From positions 143,537,741 to 143,601,740 of the forward strand of contig CM041465.1 in assembly GCA_023213395.1 (NCBI GenBank): a DNA stretch of 64,000 nt. The letters run 5' to 3'. The notes beneath the pieces are model-generated. The model searched no databases and was not told the origin of the DNA. It worked only from the letters and a program-made list of their open reading frames with translations. A program made the translations under genes and the position numbers. Below are positions 47,701 to 60,624 of the stretch, in pieces. The stretch comes from Cycas panzhihuaensis. Lineage: Eukaryota > Cycadophyta. How positions within the stretch are numbered: the stretch's first letter is position 1; each line of letters opens with the position of its first letter.

Positions 47701-49784
47701 AAGAAACAGTAAATGAAAATGCCACTAATACATGTGGCTAATACATTTGGTATAGTGGGGAGAATATGATTAAATAACAAGCAATGATAATAAGCCACCA
47801 ATACTTGTGTCAAATACTCTGATGTAGTAGGGTTTGATGATATGTATAAATGATAATATAAGAACCACAAAGATAAATGATGTATCATGTGATCATAGAA
47901 TCAAGATTATGACCATGTAGAAGCTAGCATGTGGGTGTACATAACTAAAAACCAAATGTGATATAGGATGCATGATCAAACCTAAACCTTTATTTTAAGT
48001 CCAAAGTAGTTAAGGTGTTGATACCTAAGGGGGCTTCTAGTATGCGTATTAGGGCCTTCACTTGTGACACCCATGCTATTAATAAGATAGCATGGAGCTT
48101 AGGTACCACTAGTCCTCATCCTATTCATTGATAAACAGTGAGATACCTAACCTAGGAAGGTGACACATATATATCCCATGGCTATGATAGATATTAGACT
48201 AGATAAATTTTAATCTTGATTAGAGTTTTTAGCTTTCTTAGGTGGTTAATAGGATTATCCCTAATTAGAGGCCATACATATGGCTAACCTATCCCTCTAC
48301 CACTATTTTGGTTAAGACTAAACCTAGTATGAAACCCGCATCTCTCTTAGGGCCCAAACTTCAACCAACCATAGTCTATTTCAACCAAGGAGAATATGTG
48401 CACAGGTCAAGAACTAGTGGTATAAGATGTACAGATGACATTCTTTTTAAGAAAAAATATAAGTTATTTTTGAATAACTTAAATTTACAAACTAAAATAG
48501 AAAGATGCCAAATACTTACTTGCCTTCTGTGCTTGTTTGTTGTTACGACTGCTTTATGTGTTTGCTTTATACCATGTGTAGAAATAGAAAGAGCATGCCA
48601 TATTTAGTAGTGGAACCAAATGTTACTTCCAATCTAAGGTTTCCCTTATTTTGGTACAATATTTCTAAATATAATTTTAGAAATTTTAATACAAAAGCCA
48701 TCAAAAGCCAAAAAGTAGATCAACTTACCACTAAAATGATGACTTTTCTAAATTTATAAGCATGCTAATTTGTCCTATTTTATGATTTTATTTCACAAAA
48801 TTTATAAATGATAATAAATAGGTAAAATTTTATAAAAATTATAAATATAGAGGCCTAGATGATAAAATCTAAATTTATGATTAAAAAAAAAAAAAAAACT
48901 TAAAATGATGTTTGTGATAAGATAGTGAAGTTAGATTCTTAAAAGGGCAAAAAAATATTTACTAGAAAAAAACATAAAGCAAAATTTTGTCAAATTCATT
49001 GTCTCAAAATCCAAACTTTAGTATGTTAAAATCTTATTTCAATATGTACATTAATTTTTCCTTCTGTAAAAGCTCAAAAAATGACTAAGAAACTGCCTAA
49101 AATGCCCTCGAAATGTTTCTACATAGTTGAATTGGTAGTTTTAGCATTCATTAGAAAATTACAAAATTCTCATCAACAAATATATGAAATTAGTATCAAA
49201 ATCCTCCTAAGACATAAATCTACTAAATCCTTTAAAAAAAAATTAGATTGTTAACTTAGATTTAAAGAATTTCACTAAGAAAAATACCCTAGGATACTTG
49301 TTCATGAATTTGTATATTTTAAAAAAAATCTCATTTAATACTCAACAACATTTAGTGAGGCCTTCAAAAAAATTTAGCAAAAATCAATCAAATATAAAGA
49401 AATTAGTAATAGATCTTCTATATGGGTAGAAATTATGTTTGAGTCAAAGTTGATTGTTACAGGCTAAATTTGAAGATGCTCTGGAAGAGAAAATTACTTC
49501 CCTTAGATGGGTGACCCTACACATTAAATTTCATCAAAATTTAAGACTATCATTTTTTTCACAAAATGTAGGCCTTCAATGTAGTTTAGGGCCCTTTTGA
49601 TAGTCAAAAAACTTTAAAAATCAGTCCTTTTTATCTTTGTAATTCTACACACATAATAGATGCAACAACATATAGAATAATAAAATTTGAAGCTCTCTAA
49701 TATAAAATAAAGTTCTCAAATGAGCCCTCAACCCCATATGAATTGTGAGTGAGAGGCATCAATGGCTCTGTGTAAGCTTAGTAA
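47701..49784 (-). other. Element IV 5' leader
   Basis: About 2 kb between the primer site and gag with no motif-bearing ORF; very AT-rich, with a long A-run near 48884-48898. A 99-codon + strand ORF at 48308-48607 has no recognisable features and may be chance. Confidence 0.5.
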
Positions 49785-49801
49785 CAATGGCTTTAATACT
49801 A
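49785..49801 (-). promoter_or_regulatory. Element IV primer-binding site (decayed)
   Basis: The minus strand reads TAGTATTAAAGCCATTG, two bases after the 5' LTR end. It matches the initiator-Met site TGGTATCAGAGCCATTG apart from three transitions. Confidence 0.75.
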
Positions 49802-49803
49802 GT

Positions 49804-50070
49804 TGTTGGGTGAAAGATCTAGTGCCATAATCCACTACACTAAAGCAATAACATACAAGAAGAATAAAATAGAGAGAACAAGATTTAGATAAAAAATGAG
49901 AGGTGAGAATTATTACTTTCCCCTTCATATTCAGTCTTATATATTAGAAGATGTGTATTAGGGTTTATAGAGGAGTTTCTTACCTAGTGATATGATTCCA
50001 AAATTACACTTAAATATAACATTACCTTTATCTAATTAATCTAATGACCTTGATACATTTACATCTATCA
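49804..50070 (-). repeat. Element IV 5' LTR (267 bp)
   Basis: Starts TGTTGGGTGAAAGATC and ends ACATCTATCA on +, followed directly by the target duplication CAAGG. Confidence 0.9.
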
Positions 50071-50075
50071 CAAGG

Positions 50076-50162
50076 TACCTTTAAGATACCATTATAATCC
50101 TGGTACTTATTGTTTCTTTCCATTTGTGCTTTATAATTTTTTGTTAATTTCATTTTTCTATG
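50076..50162 (+). repeat. Element III 3' LTR, second part
   Basis: Resumes TACCTTTAAGATACC after the target duplication of element IV and aligns with 39191-39278. Its last bases CTATG correspond to GTACA, then the target duplication CATTC follows at 50163. Confidence 0.85.
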
Positions 50163-50167
50163 CATTC

Positions 50168-53100
50168 AAGTATTTAAGGATCCTTTTTGCAACTTTCTAG
50201 TGACTTTGTTTTGACACTACTATGAACTTAAAAATAATTTTAAATACAAATAAATATCACATCTAGTAGTAATCAAGTATATTAAACTACTTATTAATTG
50301 TTTGTACATCATTAAATTAATATATACCCAATAATCTTCTATTAACATTTTGAAACTTGTCTCCATAGGAGTAGGTATAGGTTTATTATTAATCATTTTA
50401 TTTTTTTTTTAAATTTCCCAAGTTTATTTCACTTGTGAGATGAAGATGCATCTAGGCCTTTACCATACATCCACTCTAAGAGGTAATGCTGAATACCTAG
50501 ATTCATCATCTCAAAAAAATGACTAAGATATGTTTTTAAGTTTAATATCATTACTTATGATTAATAGATCATCAATATATAACATCATAAATATAACTTT
50601 ATTATTTACAACTTTAATGTATAGGTTTAACTCAATTGGAAATCTCTCAAATTGATTTTTAAGAAAGTGAAAATCAACCTTTTAATACTAAGCTTAAGGA
50701 GACTATTTCAGGCCATACAAGCTCTTTCTAACTTGGCATACTAATTGTTCTTAACCTCTTTTCATAATACTAGGTGGTTTCTCTATAGAAACTTATTCAA
50801 CCAAATTGCCATTTGGTAATGCTACTAATTGAATTATGAAGCTATCGCCATAATAAGGTAAATAATATTTAACTTTATAATATGAGTGAATGTTTCTTAG
50901 TAGTTGATCCCTCTTTACTGCTTAAAACCTTTTGCTACAGGTCTAGTTTTAAACTTATTTACAAATTTATTAGATTTAAACTTAATTATGTATATCCATT
51001 TATAATTGACTGTATACTTTCTAGTAGGTCATTTGCCTAAATCCCATATGTGGTTCTTCTTAATAGCTTAAATTTTAGTATCCATAATATCATTCCACTT
51101 CTGCTCTTTGACTATGTCTTTAATTATAAATGGTTCATTAGCATCCAAAACATGTGCATAAGAGTCATGTCCACTTAATTGAAAGGACATATTTATGATT
51201 TCTATTTTATCTCAAATTCAAGTAATAAATTTCTAACACTCTATAGTTTTTAAATACTATTTCAAAAAAAAAAATTCGAAGATAAAGGTGAAGTATAAAA
51301 AATTTCCCTAGCTTTGGATTTGACTATATCTTCAATTTTTACTCAAATCTAAATTCCAGAAACTAAAAGGATTCTAACTCTACCACTTTACTAATGTGAA
51401 ATAAGTCATATTTAGGTATATTAAGATCATATAAAGAAATATATTTAGGTAGTTCCTTAATCTATTTTTCAACATCAATTAAACTGATATTCATTCTCTC
51501 ATCTTCATGGAAGATTATATTACAAGTTATATAAACCTTATTAATTAATAACTTGTATAATTTATAGACTTTACTTTCGTTAATGTATCTAATAAGGATA
51601 CACTTTGTTCTTTTATTGTCTAATTTTTATCATTTTTCCTTTGTGGTATGCATACATGTTATATGCTCAAAACTCTTCAATGATAAATAACTGGCTTCTT
51701 ATCTAACCAAGCCTCCTTAAGTGTTTTATTCCTAATAGCCCTTGAGGTGCTTCTATTTATTAGATATGAAGTTAGTCAGAGCTTTCTCCTATAAAAATTC
51801 TAACACATTCTTAGCTTTCATCATAGATTTAGATTTTTAAACCAAATTTCTATTCATCTACTCAATAACTCCATTTTACTGAGTTATATAGCTAGTAACA
51901 AATTATCTTTTGATTCCACGGTCTTTCTAAAATTGAATAAACTAATTCAAAGTGTACTCACCACCATTATTAGTTCATGAGATCTTTATTTTATATCTAA
52001 TTTTATTTTCTACCAACTCCCTAAACTATTTGAAATAAATGAAGGCTTAGGATTTTTCCCTAGGTATAGAAATGTAGATATTTTATAAAATGTCATCAAT
52101 AAAAGTGATGTAATATCTTTCTCTTCCAAGTGATACAATATGCATTGGTTCATAAATATTTGATTAAATAAATCCTAACCTTTTTCTAGCTCTTTAAGCT
52201 TTCTTCTTTGGAAATGGATCTCTATACTATTTTACAAAAATATAAGGTTCACATAAACAACTTTTAACATTTATTACTGGAAGATCATATACTATTTTTA
52301 ACTTTTGCATCAAGTAGGGACTCAAGTAGTTTAAATGATTCATTAATTCATGCCATAATTTTCGCTTTAAAGTCACAACAAGGAATACTCTTTGTACTTT
52401 AGAGTATCCTTATAATTTGTATAGATTATTATTTCTAATCCCTTTGGTTATAATCCTATTTTGTTTATCTTAGACTATGTACTATCCTCAAGCAAATATT
52501 ATGGTTATATTTTATTGCTCAATTTCATCTATAAAACAAGATTCACATTTATATTGGGAACATACAAAACATTTTCCAAGTTTCCTTATTCACTATTTGA
52601 CATCATAAATGGTACCTTTCTAACTCCTATAACCTTTAGAGTGGTTTTATTTATAATGGTGACCACCTAATTTGCCTTTCATTTCTAATAAAACCATTCC
52701 TATCTATGAATTATGTATCTTGAAATAACTGAATCAATAAACTAGACTTACTTTATATCAGACCTCATCTTGTATACAATCATAAGTAATATCTTTATAA
52801 TCTTAGTAGGCTTGTTCTCTATTATATTTAATATATGATTATGTTGATCAGATATATGTGATTATCATTGCTACTACTATTGTTGGGATTATTACTAAGG
52901 TTATTAAGAACACTATTGTCATTACCATTCCCAACAATCCTTCTGTATGTGTCCAAACCTTTTATAATAATAACACTTTTGCATGTATTATTTCTTTGAT
53001 CCTCTTGGGTTGTCCTTTTAAATCATTGGTTTAGAAGGTATATACTTTGGAATATAGGGATTTTAACCCTTTGATCTAGATGCTAATAATCTAAATGATT

Positions 53101-53655
53101 TATCATGTATATACTTTAATTTTTTCTCATGCTCCATAAACATGGATTCCAAAGAACTAATTGTCAAAGTGGATAATTTATTTGAAAGTGCTATTATGAT
53201 GGTAAAATTTTTATACTAAAGTGATAGGCTTTTTAAAATATAGGAAATGATCTTTGAATTAGGTATGATGTCGCCTATTATCATCATTTTGTCTTAGAGT
53301 AATCTAATATTTCACATGCGTTTTAACATTGTGCTTATCATCTTCAAACTACAAAGTTGACTCTAGAGGTTTAAGGCTTTCACATAATCCTTGTATTTGT
53401 ATAGATTAATGACTATATCTTGCATTTGATTTAGTGTAGTAGCACCTTTGATATTCAATATAATGCCCCCACTGACTGACATGTTAAGAAAACGATATGT
53501 TATTCATATTTTAGATTCATATTCTACATTAAAGTTAATATATATATTTAATTTAGATTCGAAAGAAGTGATTTTTATTATATTTTTTCTTATGATAGAA
53601 TTATCAACATGATTTCAAAGATCGTTCAAATAAAAGAAACTAAATATATGATATT
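50168..53655 (-). pseudogene. Element VI gag-pol, central block (gag, integrase, RT, RNase H start)
   Basis: On the minus strand from 53655: gag core (IVINLYKYKDYVKALNL near 53430-53375; FTIIALSNKLSTL near 53200-53165), zinc-knuckle-like CYYYKRFGHIQKDC near 52945, integrase to about 51850, then RT with FIIKDIVKEQKWNDIMDT, a KFKTRPVAKGFKQ block near 50935 and a degenerate YIDDLLI block near 50580. It ends in the RNase H at the element III insertion site. Stops are frequent and the frame changes several times. The integrase catalytic residues could not all be verified. Confidence 0.7.
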
Positions 53656-54146
53656 TATTAGATTGTAATGTTACTTTTGTTAACCCTATTAATATTTACA
53701 CTTAATTATGTAAAGTTTGTTGTAATAACAAACTGCTTATTTTAATGAACTTTGCTCTCCTTAAAACTCTCCTTTTAGATTCCTGGAGGCTGGTCTGTCT
53801 GCTTGATTATTGGGTTGCTATCCATAGGTAGTTAGGTATTAATGTCTTAGTAATATAATCATGGTATGTACAGAAACCAGACGCTAACCAAGTTTTCTTT
53901 CATTAAAGAGATTGCTAAATGTAGAATAAAATTTAGAAAGAGGATGAGATCCTCATCAAAACCTGTAATGTATATTTATTTTATTAATATATATTTATAT
54001 TTTTGAGGTGGTTTTTCATCCCTTAATAGGGTTTTCCACTTGTCTATATTCTTTGTTGTGTGCTTATTGATACAAAGTGCTATTTATATATTATTCAAAT
54101 GTCAATTTATTAATTTATGTAAATGTTACTAACCCTCTCTCCATCA
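53656..54146 (+). repeat. Element V 5' LTR (491 bp)
   Basis: Starts TATTAGATTG (partner TGTTAGATTG) and ends CCATCA, then CGATATCAGAGTAGGG. Aligns without large gaps with 60134-60624. Confidence 0.9.
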
Positions 54147-54162
54147 CGATATCAGAGTAGGG
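54147..54162 (+). promoter_or_regulatory. Element V primer-binding site
   Basis: CGATATCAGAGTAGGG right after the 5' LTR, a mutated form of the initiator-Met site (TGGTATCAGAGCAGGG-type). Confidence 0.7.
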
Positions 54163-55890
54163 ATTTACAAGTTAATTTTTTTTTATAACTAAAAATTAAA
54201 TTTATATACTAATATCTGTAACTCAAACATAAACAAAAAGGAAATGTTATTTATTTATTTATAACAAAATAGGTACGAAATTTGGGTCTAAAACCTAATC
54301 ATCTTTAATTTTTTTGTATATACAAACTACAGGAAGAAGATTCAAAGTTCTATAGAAATCAAAATAGATGAAACCATTTATTACCAGTTCCTCAACAACT
54401 AATACACAAAAAAAAGACTCTAAGGAAAAGTTACTAATTGCCATCAGATATTTTTTCATATAAAAACATAATGGTTGTAAAGATCAATCTTCTAATTTAA
54501 GAAGATGAACCAGAATAGATAAATTTATCTTCAAATAATGGAAGTAAGGCAAGTTTGATCATATGAGAGCCATAAATGAAGACTTGCCATACCAGAGTCT
54601 TACTAATACCATTGTTGAAGAAGAAAACTCTGTCAATACTTCCATTATAAACATGCAGAGGCCATAGATGATAAAATGATACCATTCTACAACTGAAGAG
54701 GCTTGAGAACAAACTCCCAATTACAAAATCTTTAAGGCACAAACTACCAACTGTAAGATCTTCAGTTTGACATTCTCCTAATGGAGGTATCCCCACAAGT
54801 TTTTAAAGGTGTAGACTCCCACCTCTAAGGTGAATGCTCGTGGATTTCCAACAGTGTAACGTTAAAGATGAACATTCAAAAGAGAACATCGTGTATTAAC
54901 TGATTGATAAAACCTGATTCAACAAAGAGAAGCCAAAAATAGTAGCCAGTCGTCACAAGAAAAACCACCAAGAAAGAGCCGTCACTTGAGAACTTACGAA
55001 ATAAGGTGAAAAACCCTAACTTTTAGAGTAAATACTAAGCAGATAGGCAGACACAAATAGAATACAAAATAAAAAATAAAGATGCCTAAGTCAGATCTAC
55101 TGCCTTTTTATATATTCTTTTCAATTTCATTTAACTTTTGATAAAATCATTTTATTATAAGATTCTTAACCCCTTAAGGTTCAACACCCTAGTCACTAAA
55201 GTCTCCCACATGACCTCAGTCCATTTTTATAAAGGGGATTAACCTTTATTTAAGACATCCTTTTATTATTTTGATTTTATTAATCTTCTCTCAAAGGGGG
55301 TAATTATGCTCTTTTCATTATAACTTTCTCATACGAAGCCAGAATCCCATTCTAAAAGAAACGTCAGATTACTAACTTAGATACAGATAGTTTTGAATAG
55401 TCTTTCAAGTCTTTTGGATGTTATTTTGGTTTGTAGATTCTCATTCAAATTCAAGCCTTCTATTTATCCTAGTAAGCTCAAGTACGTGCTTCTAAACTTT
55501 ATGTTACACTTTCTTAGTATTATTACCTTTATCTAATATACTTTTTTATTATATCAAGTACATGTATTATTTTCTTAAAATATTCCTTATGATATTATTT
55601 CATTATTTTACTTTATTATGTAAATTATGTTACTATACATGCAAACATCTAACTTATAAATTAGAAATGTAAAATGCTTTATTTTCTCTCTCTCTCTCTC
55701 AATTATTTCATTATTACAATTATTGATCAATAATGTCAATAAAATTTTGTTTATCAATAGAAAATAAATTTAAAATTTTCATGTTTATAATTGAATAATT
55801 ATTGTGATCTATTTTCATGAACAGTTAATTTGTTCTAATCCTTTTTTATTTTTACTTAAGAAGATCTCTAATAGAAGGTTTGTTCCCAAT
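54163..55890. other. Element V leader with a host-like antisense segment
   Basis: About 1.7 kb without gag or pol motifs. Bases 54480-55050 keep CpGs, unlike the rest of the element, and hold a 99-codon minus-strand ORF (54796-54497). No typical LTR-element leader motif was recognised. Confidence 0.45.
54497..54796 (-). CDS. Antisense ORF of 99 codons in the element V leader, unknown
   Basis: ATG at 54796, beginning MGIPPLGECQTEDLTVG, hydrophobic and Phe/Ser-rich, ending YSGSSS. I do not recognise it. The minus strand further upstream contains GTTAGGGTTTTTC near 55020-55005, a telo-box-like motif frequent in plant 5' regions, and several CpGs. It could be a captured piece of a host transcript in reverse orientation, or a chance ORF. 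No homologous ORF is seen in the other elements. Confidence 0.25.
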   Translation of the reverse strand: MGIPPLGECQTEDLTVGSLCLKDFVIGSLFSSLFSCRMVSFYHLWPLHVYNGSIDRVFFFNNGISKTLVWQVFIYGSHMIKLALLPLFEDKFIYSGSSS

Positions 55891-58800
55891 ATGGCACTTA
55901 TGCTAGGGACAACCTTCTGTGTACCAATTCTAGTGTTAACTAGCTCTAATTATGATGACTAGAAAAATAGAATATCCCAACAACTTAAACAACAAAAGAT
56001 AAGGTGATATGTCACAAGTGAGTTTCTAAAACCCAAAGACAAAACATCGAAAGCTTATATAGTTTACTAATGAACTATGATGGAGCCCTAGGTACCATCT
56101 TATCCTCCCTCTCCCTAGACATTAGTAGATAGTTCTCTGAAATAGATGATCTTGCTACTATCTAGAAAACTCTTAAGGAAAAGTATGATAGGGTTGACAC
56201 ACAACAATTAGCTGCATTAGAACAAAAAATGTATGATCTAAATTATGAAGATTTTCCTAAAGTTGAAGATTTCTTGTCTAAACTTCAACTCATTAACAAA
56301 GACCTATCAAATTATATCAAATCTTTTATAAAATTAGGTGATAAATTCATCATTGTAACATATGTAAAAAACAACGATACATTTGTTTATCTTGTAATTA
56401 ATAAACTTCTAAAACATTTTAATCTCTTCAAAATTGCAAGGCAATAGGTAAGACATCCACCAATTACTTTTAATAAATTAATGAATCAACTTATTAAACA
56501 TCAAAACATGTTGATTCAGACTGGGAAACTAAAATATCCTTCATAGGCTCTTTTTTCAAAGTCACAATCATTTACTAAATCTAAATATCAAAACAATCAT
56601 CATCGTCATTCTAAACTCCAAAAACCTCATAGAGGTTGATCCACTCAAAATAATCCTCATCACAACATTAAGTATTCTAGATTATCTAAATCTCATAATA
56701 CCTCTAAACAGTCATTCTAAAAAGGGAATACTATCAATACAAATCCTAATCAAAACATCAGTTGTACTTACTGTCATAAAAAACAACACACCATTGATGT
56801 GTGTAGGAACAGAATTACCTCTAAAGCCTAGAAAGCTTCTAAGGGGATCTAATCATGATCTCACAATTCTCATCATTCCCTAACTACTTATACAACAACT
56901 TTTCCAGCACCAACTGCTCAACTACCCTTATGGATTCTCAATTCAAGTGCTTCCTATCACATGACAAGACACCAAGAATATCTTGCTTTATATCAATCTA
57001 ATTCAAACTTTGAAGAAGAGATCTATTTTGGAAGTGGAACCCAACTCAAAGTCAAAGGAACAGGTGATATTACTTTGAAAGATAGCTCAATTAAGGATGT
57101 ATTATACGTTCTTGGCTTATTATCTAATCTTCTCTCAGTATATCAAATCTGTTAGAAAGATCTCATTGCGGAATTCTGGAAAGATAAATTTATTATCAAA
57201 TAATCATTAAATAAATTTAAATTAATTACCTCAAGACCTGCAAATCATAAAATAGGTCTTTATAGCTTAACAAGTCTCCAGCATTCTAAAACCAAAACTT
57301 TTAGTGCCTTTATAGCAAAATCTGGCCTAGTCAGTAAGATTTGGCATGCTAGAATTAGTCATACAAGTTATGAAAAGCTCTAGTACCTAAGTAAGAATGA
57401 TATGGTTCATGGCTTACCTGTACTAAAAACTGTCTATGGTGTTTATGAAGCCTATGTAATAGGCAAACAACACATGGATCATTTTCTAAATCATACTACC
57501 TTTTGAGCAAAAGATTAACTTAAACTTATTATTATGATAGTTGTGGTCCATTCCAAGTACCTTCATACTCTAGAAGTAGATATTTTATTACATTTATTAA
57601 TGACTTCTCTAGAAAATATTGGGTATACATGTTAAAAATAAGAAGTCAAGTATTTAACATCTTTGTTGAATTCAAAACCTTAGTTGAAAACCAAACAAAC
57701 CCTAAAATCAAAATCTTCAGAATAAATAATGTTAAGGAATACTTAAGCAATAATTTTATTAATTACTACAGAAAACATAGAATACAATTTCAACATTCTA
57801 TAGCATATACTCCTCAACAAAATGATGTTGCTAAATGTAAAAATCATACACTTATTGAAATGACCAGATGGATATTACATGCAAAAGGTCTCAACTTAAA
57901 GTTGTGGGCATAAGCTATTGCTTACTCCAACTATTTATTAAATCACTTACCATGCAAATCTTTATAAAATATTACCCCAGAACGGAAATAGTCTGGGCAT
58001 AAACATTCTATTAAACATTTAAGAATTTTTTGTAACATTGCATGGGGGCATGTTCCCAAAGAAAAATGATAGAAACTTGATCCTAAAAGTTTCAAATACA
58101 TCTTTGTTGGTTACAACGAAGAAAGTAAAGCTTACAAACTTCTAAATCCAACCATGTATAAAATTTTAATACTGCATGATGTTGTATTTGATGAAGAAGG
58201 CTCTTCATCAAAAACTTATTATGTTGAACTTCTAGTTGAAAACTTGTTAACTAATATTCACTTAATTGATCCTAGTAACATTTAAGCTGATCCTGAATCA
58301 ATTGAGTCCTTATCTACTCAAGTTCAAAACTAAACTTTAAAAGAACCAACTACCTCTAGTTAGCCTGCTTCATAAAATAACAAACCAATAATAGTAAACA
58401 ATTTGTTTAGTCTAAAAATACTCTTTCTGATGTTGGTAATCCTTTGGATACCAGAAGAACTCATTCATAAAACTCCAAGCCAATTTTTCTCTAATGGCCA
58501 AAGTCATTACCAGTGATGATCCAAAAACTTTTAAACAAGAAAGTAGCAATCCCATATGGCAACAAGCAATGTAAGTTGAAATAGATTCTCTAAAAAAGAA
58601 CTCAACTTAGGATTTAGTTACTTTGCCTCCTAGAAAGAATATAGTAGATTATAAATGGGTTTATCGAATAAAGTTCAACTCTAAAAGAGTAGTTAAAAAA
58701 TACAAAGCCTGATTAGTAGAAAAAAGATTTTCACAAATTAATGGTATTGATTATACTGAAACCTTTGCTTATGTAACTAAAATAAATACTATTAAAACTA

Positions 58801-60065
58801 TCATAGCTCTTACAACAAAATTTAATTGGGGAATTCATCAAATGGATATTAAGAGTTCATTCTTAAATGATGATCTTAAAGAAGAAATTTATATAAAACA
58901 ACCTCTTAGTTTCATAAACAATCATAATTTAATATGTAAACTAGAAAAATCATTATATGGTTTAAAACAAACTCCTCAAGCTTGGTATACCAAAATTGAT
59001 GATTATCTTTTACAAAATGGATATACTAAATGCATTAGTGATCCCAATCTTTATTTGTAAAGAGAGGATAAGAATATCACCATTCTAATTCTTTATGTAG
59101 ATGATATCATAATAATGGGTTCTCTACTCTCTAAAGTTTTCCAATTAAAATCAATCTTAATAAATAAGTTTGGAATGTCAAACTTAGGCCTCTTACACTA
59201 CTTTGTAGGTCTGCAAATTTGTCAATCAGATTCAAAAATTACTATTTCTCAACCAAAATATATCATTGAATTAATAAAAGAATTTAATATAGGCAATGTT
59301 AAGCTAGCTCCTACTCCTCTACAATCAAGCATAAAATTAATAACTAATTTCCCTTTTCCATTATGTGATCCTACCTTATATCATCAATTAATAAGAAGTT
59401 TAATTTATTTAACTCATACTCTTCTTGATATATCTTTTATTATTGCTTTATATTTTAGATTTATGCAAAAACCTCACCAATCACATTGTAAAATAGCAAA
59501 GTGTATCTTATGATATCTTGCAAGTATAATATACTATGGTCTAACATATAATATTTGTAATACTACCTTAAAATTAATAGGATTCATAGATTTTGATTGG
59601 GTAGGTGACTTAGATGATAGAAAATCTATTGTTGGTTACATTTTCTTTCTTGATTTTTCACCTATTACTTGGTCAAGTAAGAAAATGCAAACATTAGCTT
59701 TGTCTACAATGGAAGCTAAATATCGAGCACTTGTCGAGGCAAGTAAAGAAACACTATGGATAAAATCCTTACTAAGTGAACTCAGTTTGTTTCCTAACTC
59801 ATCCATTCAAATTAATGTTGATAATCAAGGTGTTATATCTATTACTACTAACCTTGTTGCTCACTCTAGAACAAAACATATAGAATTATATCAACATTTT
59901 ATATGTAATCTTGTCAATGATGAAACTATTCACTTATCTTATTGTCCTACAAATATGCAGATTGTAGACATTCTTACAAAACCATTATCAAAAGTAAAAT
60001 TTAACAAACTATAAGAGTTATTGAAGATTGAAGAAGTCTTCATCAAAGGAGGATCATTAGGCTGA
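55891..60065 (+). pseudogene. Element V gag-pol (Ty1/copia)
   Basis: Start ATG 55891; gag with SSNYDD-stop-KNRISQQLKQQ (NYDDW block, Trp to stop), a helix-rich middle (56229-56447 open) and a CTYCHKKQHTIDVC zinc knuckle near 56760. Protease near 56930: WILNSSASYHMT, where the catalytic DSG has become NSS. Integrase: late block TPQQNDVAKCKN near 57800. RT from about 58600: MDIKSSFLNDDLKEEIYIKQ, LEKSLYGLKQTPQAWY, intact LYVDDIIIMG near 59100. RNase H: GFIDFDWVGDLDDRKS, STMEAKYRALVEASKE, NVDNQGVISI, VDILTKPLSKVKF; stop at 60063-60065. Open runs of 72 to 132 codons alternate with single stops, so it is inactive but not ancient. Sublineage within copia not determined. Confidence 0.9.
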
Positions 60066-60124
60066 ATTCTTCTTCTATCTTCTTTCTCATATTTTTAATA
60101 TTCTATTGTACAAAAGATAACATT

Positions 60125-60133
60125 AAAGGGGGA
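60125..60133 (+). promoter_or_regulatory. Element V polypurine tract
   Basis: AAAGGGGGA immediately before the 3' LTR start TGTTAGATTG. Confidence 0.8.
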
Positions 60134-60624
60134 TGTTAGATTGTAATGTTACTTTTGTTAACCTTATTAATATTTACACTTAATTATGTAAAGTTTTTTA
60201 TAATAACAAACTCCTCATTTCAATGAACTTTTCTCTCCCTAAAACTCTCCTTCTAGATTCCTGGAGGATGGTCCATCTGCCTAATCATTGGGTTTCTATC
60301 CATAGGTAGTTAGGTATTAATGTCTTAGTAATATGATCATGGCACATACACAAATTAGAGACTGATCAGGGTTTCTTTCATCAAAGAGATTGCTACACCT
60401 AGAATAAGATTTAGAGAGAGGATTAGATCTTCATCAAAACTTGTAATGTATATTTATTTTATTAATATATATTTATATTTCTAAGGTGGTTTTTCATCCC
60501 TTAATAGGGTTTTCCACCTATCTATATTCAGTATTATGTATTTATTGATACTTAGTGCTATTTATATATTATTCAAATGTCAATTTATTAATTTATGTAA
60601 ATGTTACTAACCCTCTCTCTGTCA
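60134..60624 (+). repeat. Element V 3' LTR (491 bp)
   Basis: Starts TGTTAGATTG, ends CTGTCA, followed by the target duplication ATATT. Confidence 0.9.

Larger units (their letters stand above)
42412..50070 (-). mobile_element. Element IV: Ty1/copia LTR retrotransposon in the 3' LTR of element III
   Basis: Perfect target duplication CAAGG (42407-42411 and 50071-50075). LTRs 42412-42716 and 49804-50070 both start TGTTGGGTGAA. It reads on the minus strand: 5' LTR on the right, decayed primer site beside it, gag-pol 47700-43181, purine tract next to the left LTR. Total 7,659 bases. Confidence 0.92.
39006..50162 (+). mobile_element. Element III: small gag-only LTR element, split by element IV
   Basis: Target duplication CATTC at 39001-39005 and 50163-50167. 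5' LTR 39006-39278; 3' LTR 42227-42411 continued at 50076-50162. Without element IV it is about 3.5 kb. The primer site is of the initiator-Met type and present three times; a purine tract (ATAGAGGGG, 42218-42226) precedes the 3' LTR, so orientation is +. Only a gag-like remnant is seen inside and no protease, RT or integrase, which suggests a non-autonomous element of the kind described as TR-GAG or LARD. Confidence 0.85.
53656..60624 (+). mobile_element. Element V: Ty1/copia LTR retrotransposon in the gag of element VI
   Basis: Target duplication ATATT at 53651-53655 and 60625-60629. LTRs 53656-54146 and 60134-60624, each 491 bases. Primer site 54147, gag-pol 55891-60065, purine tract 60125-60133. 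Total 6,969 bases. Its RT-RNase H is the best preserved pol segment in the window. Confidence 0.92.

Noticed and set aside
48308-48759. + strand ORFs in the element IV leader
   Set aside because: No motif, no conserved partner, and antisense to the element; probably chance in AT-rich DNA.
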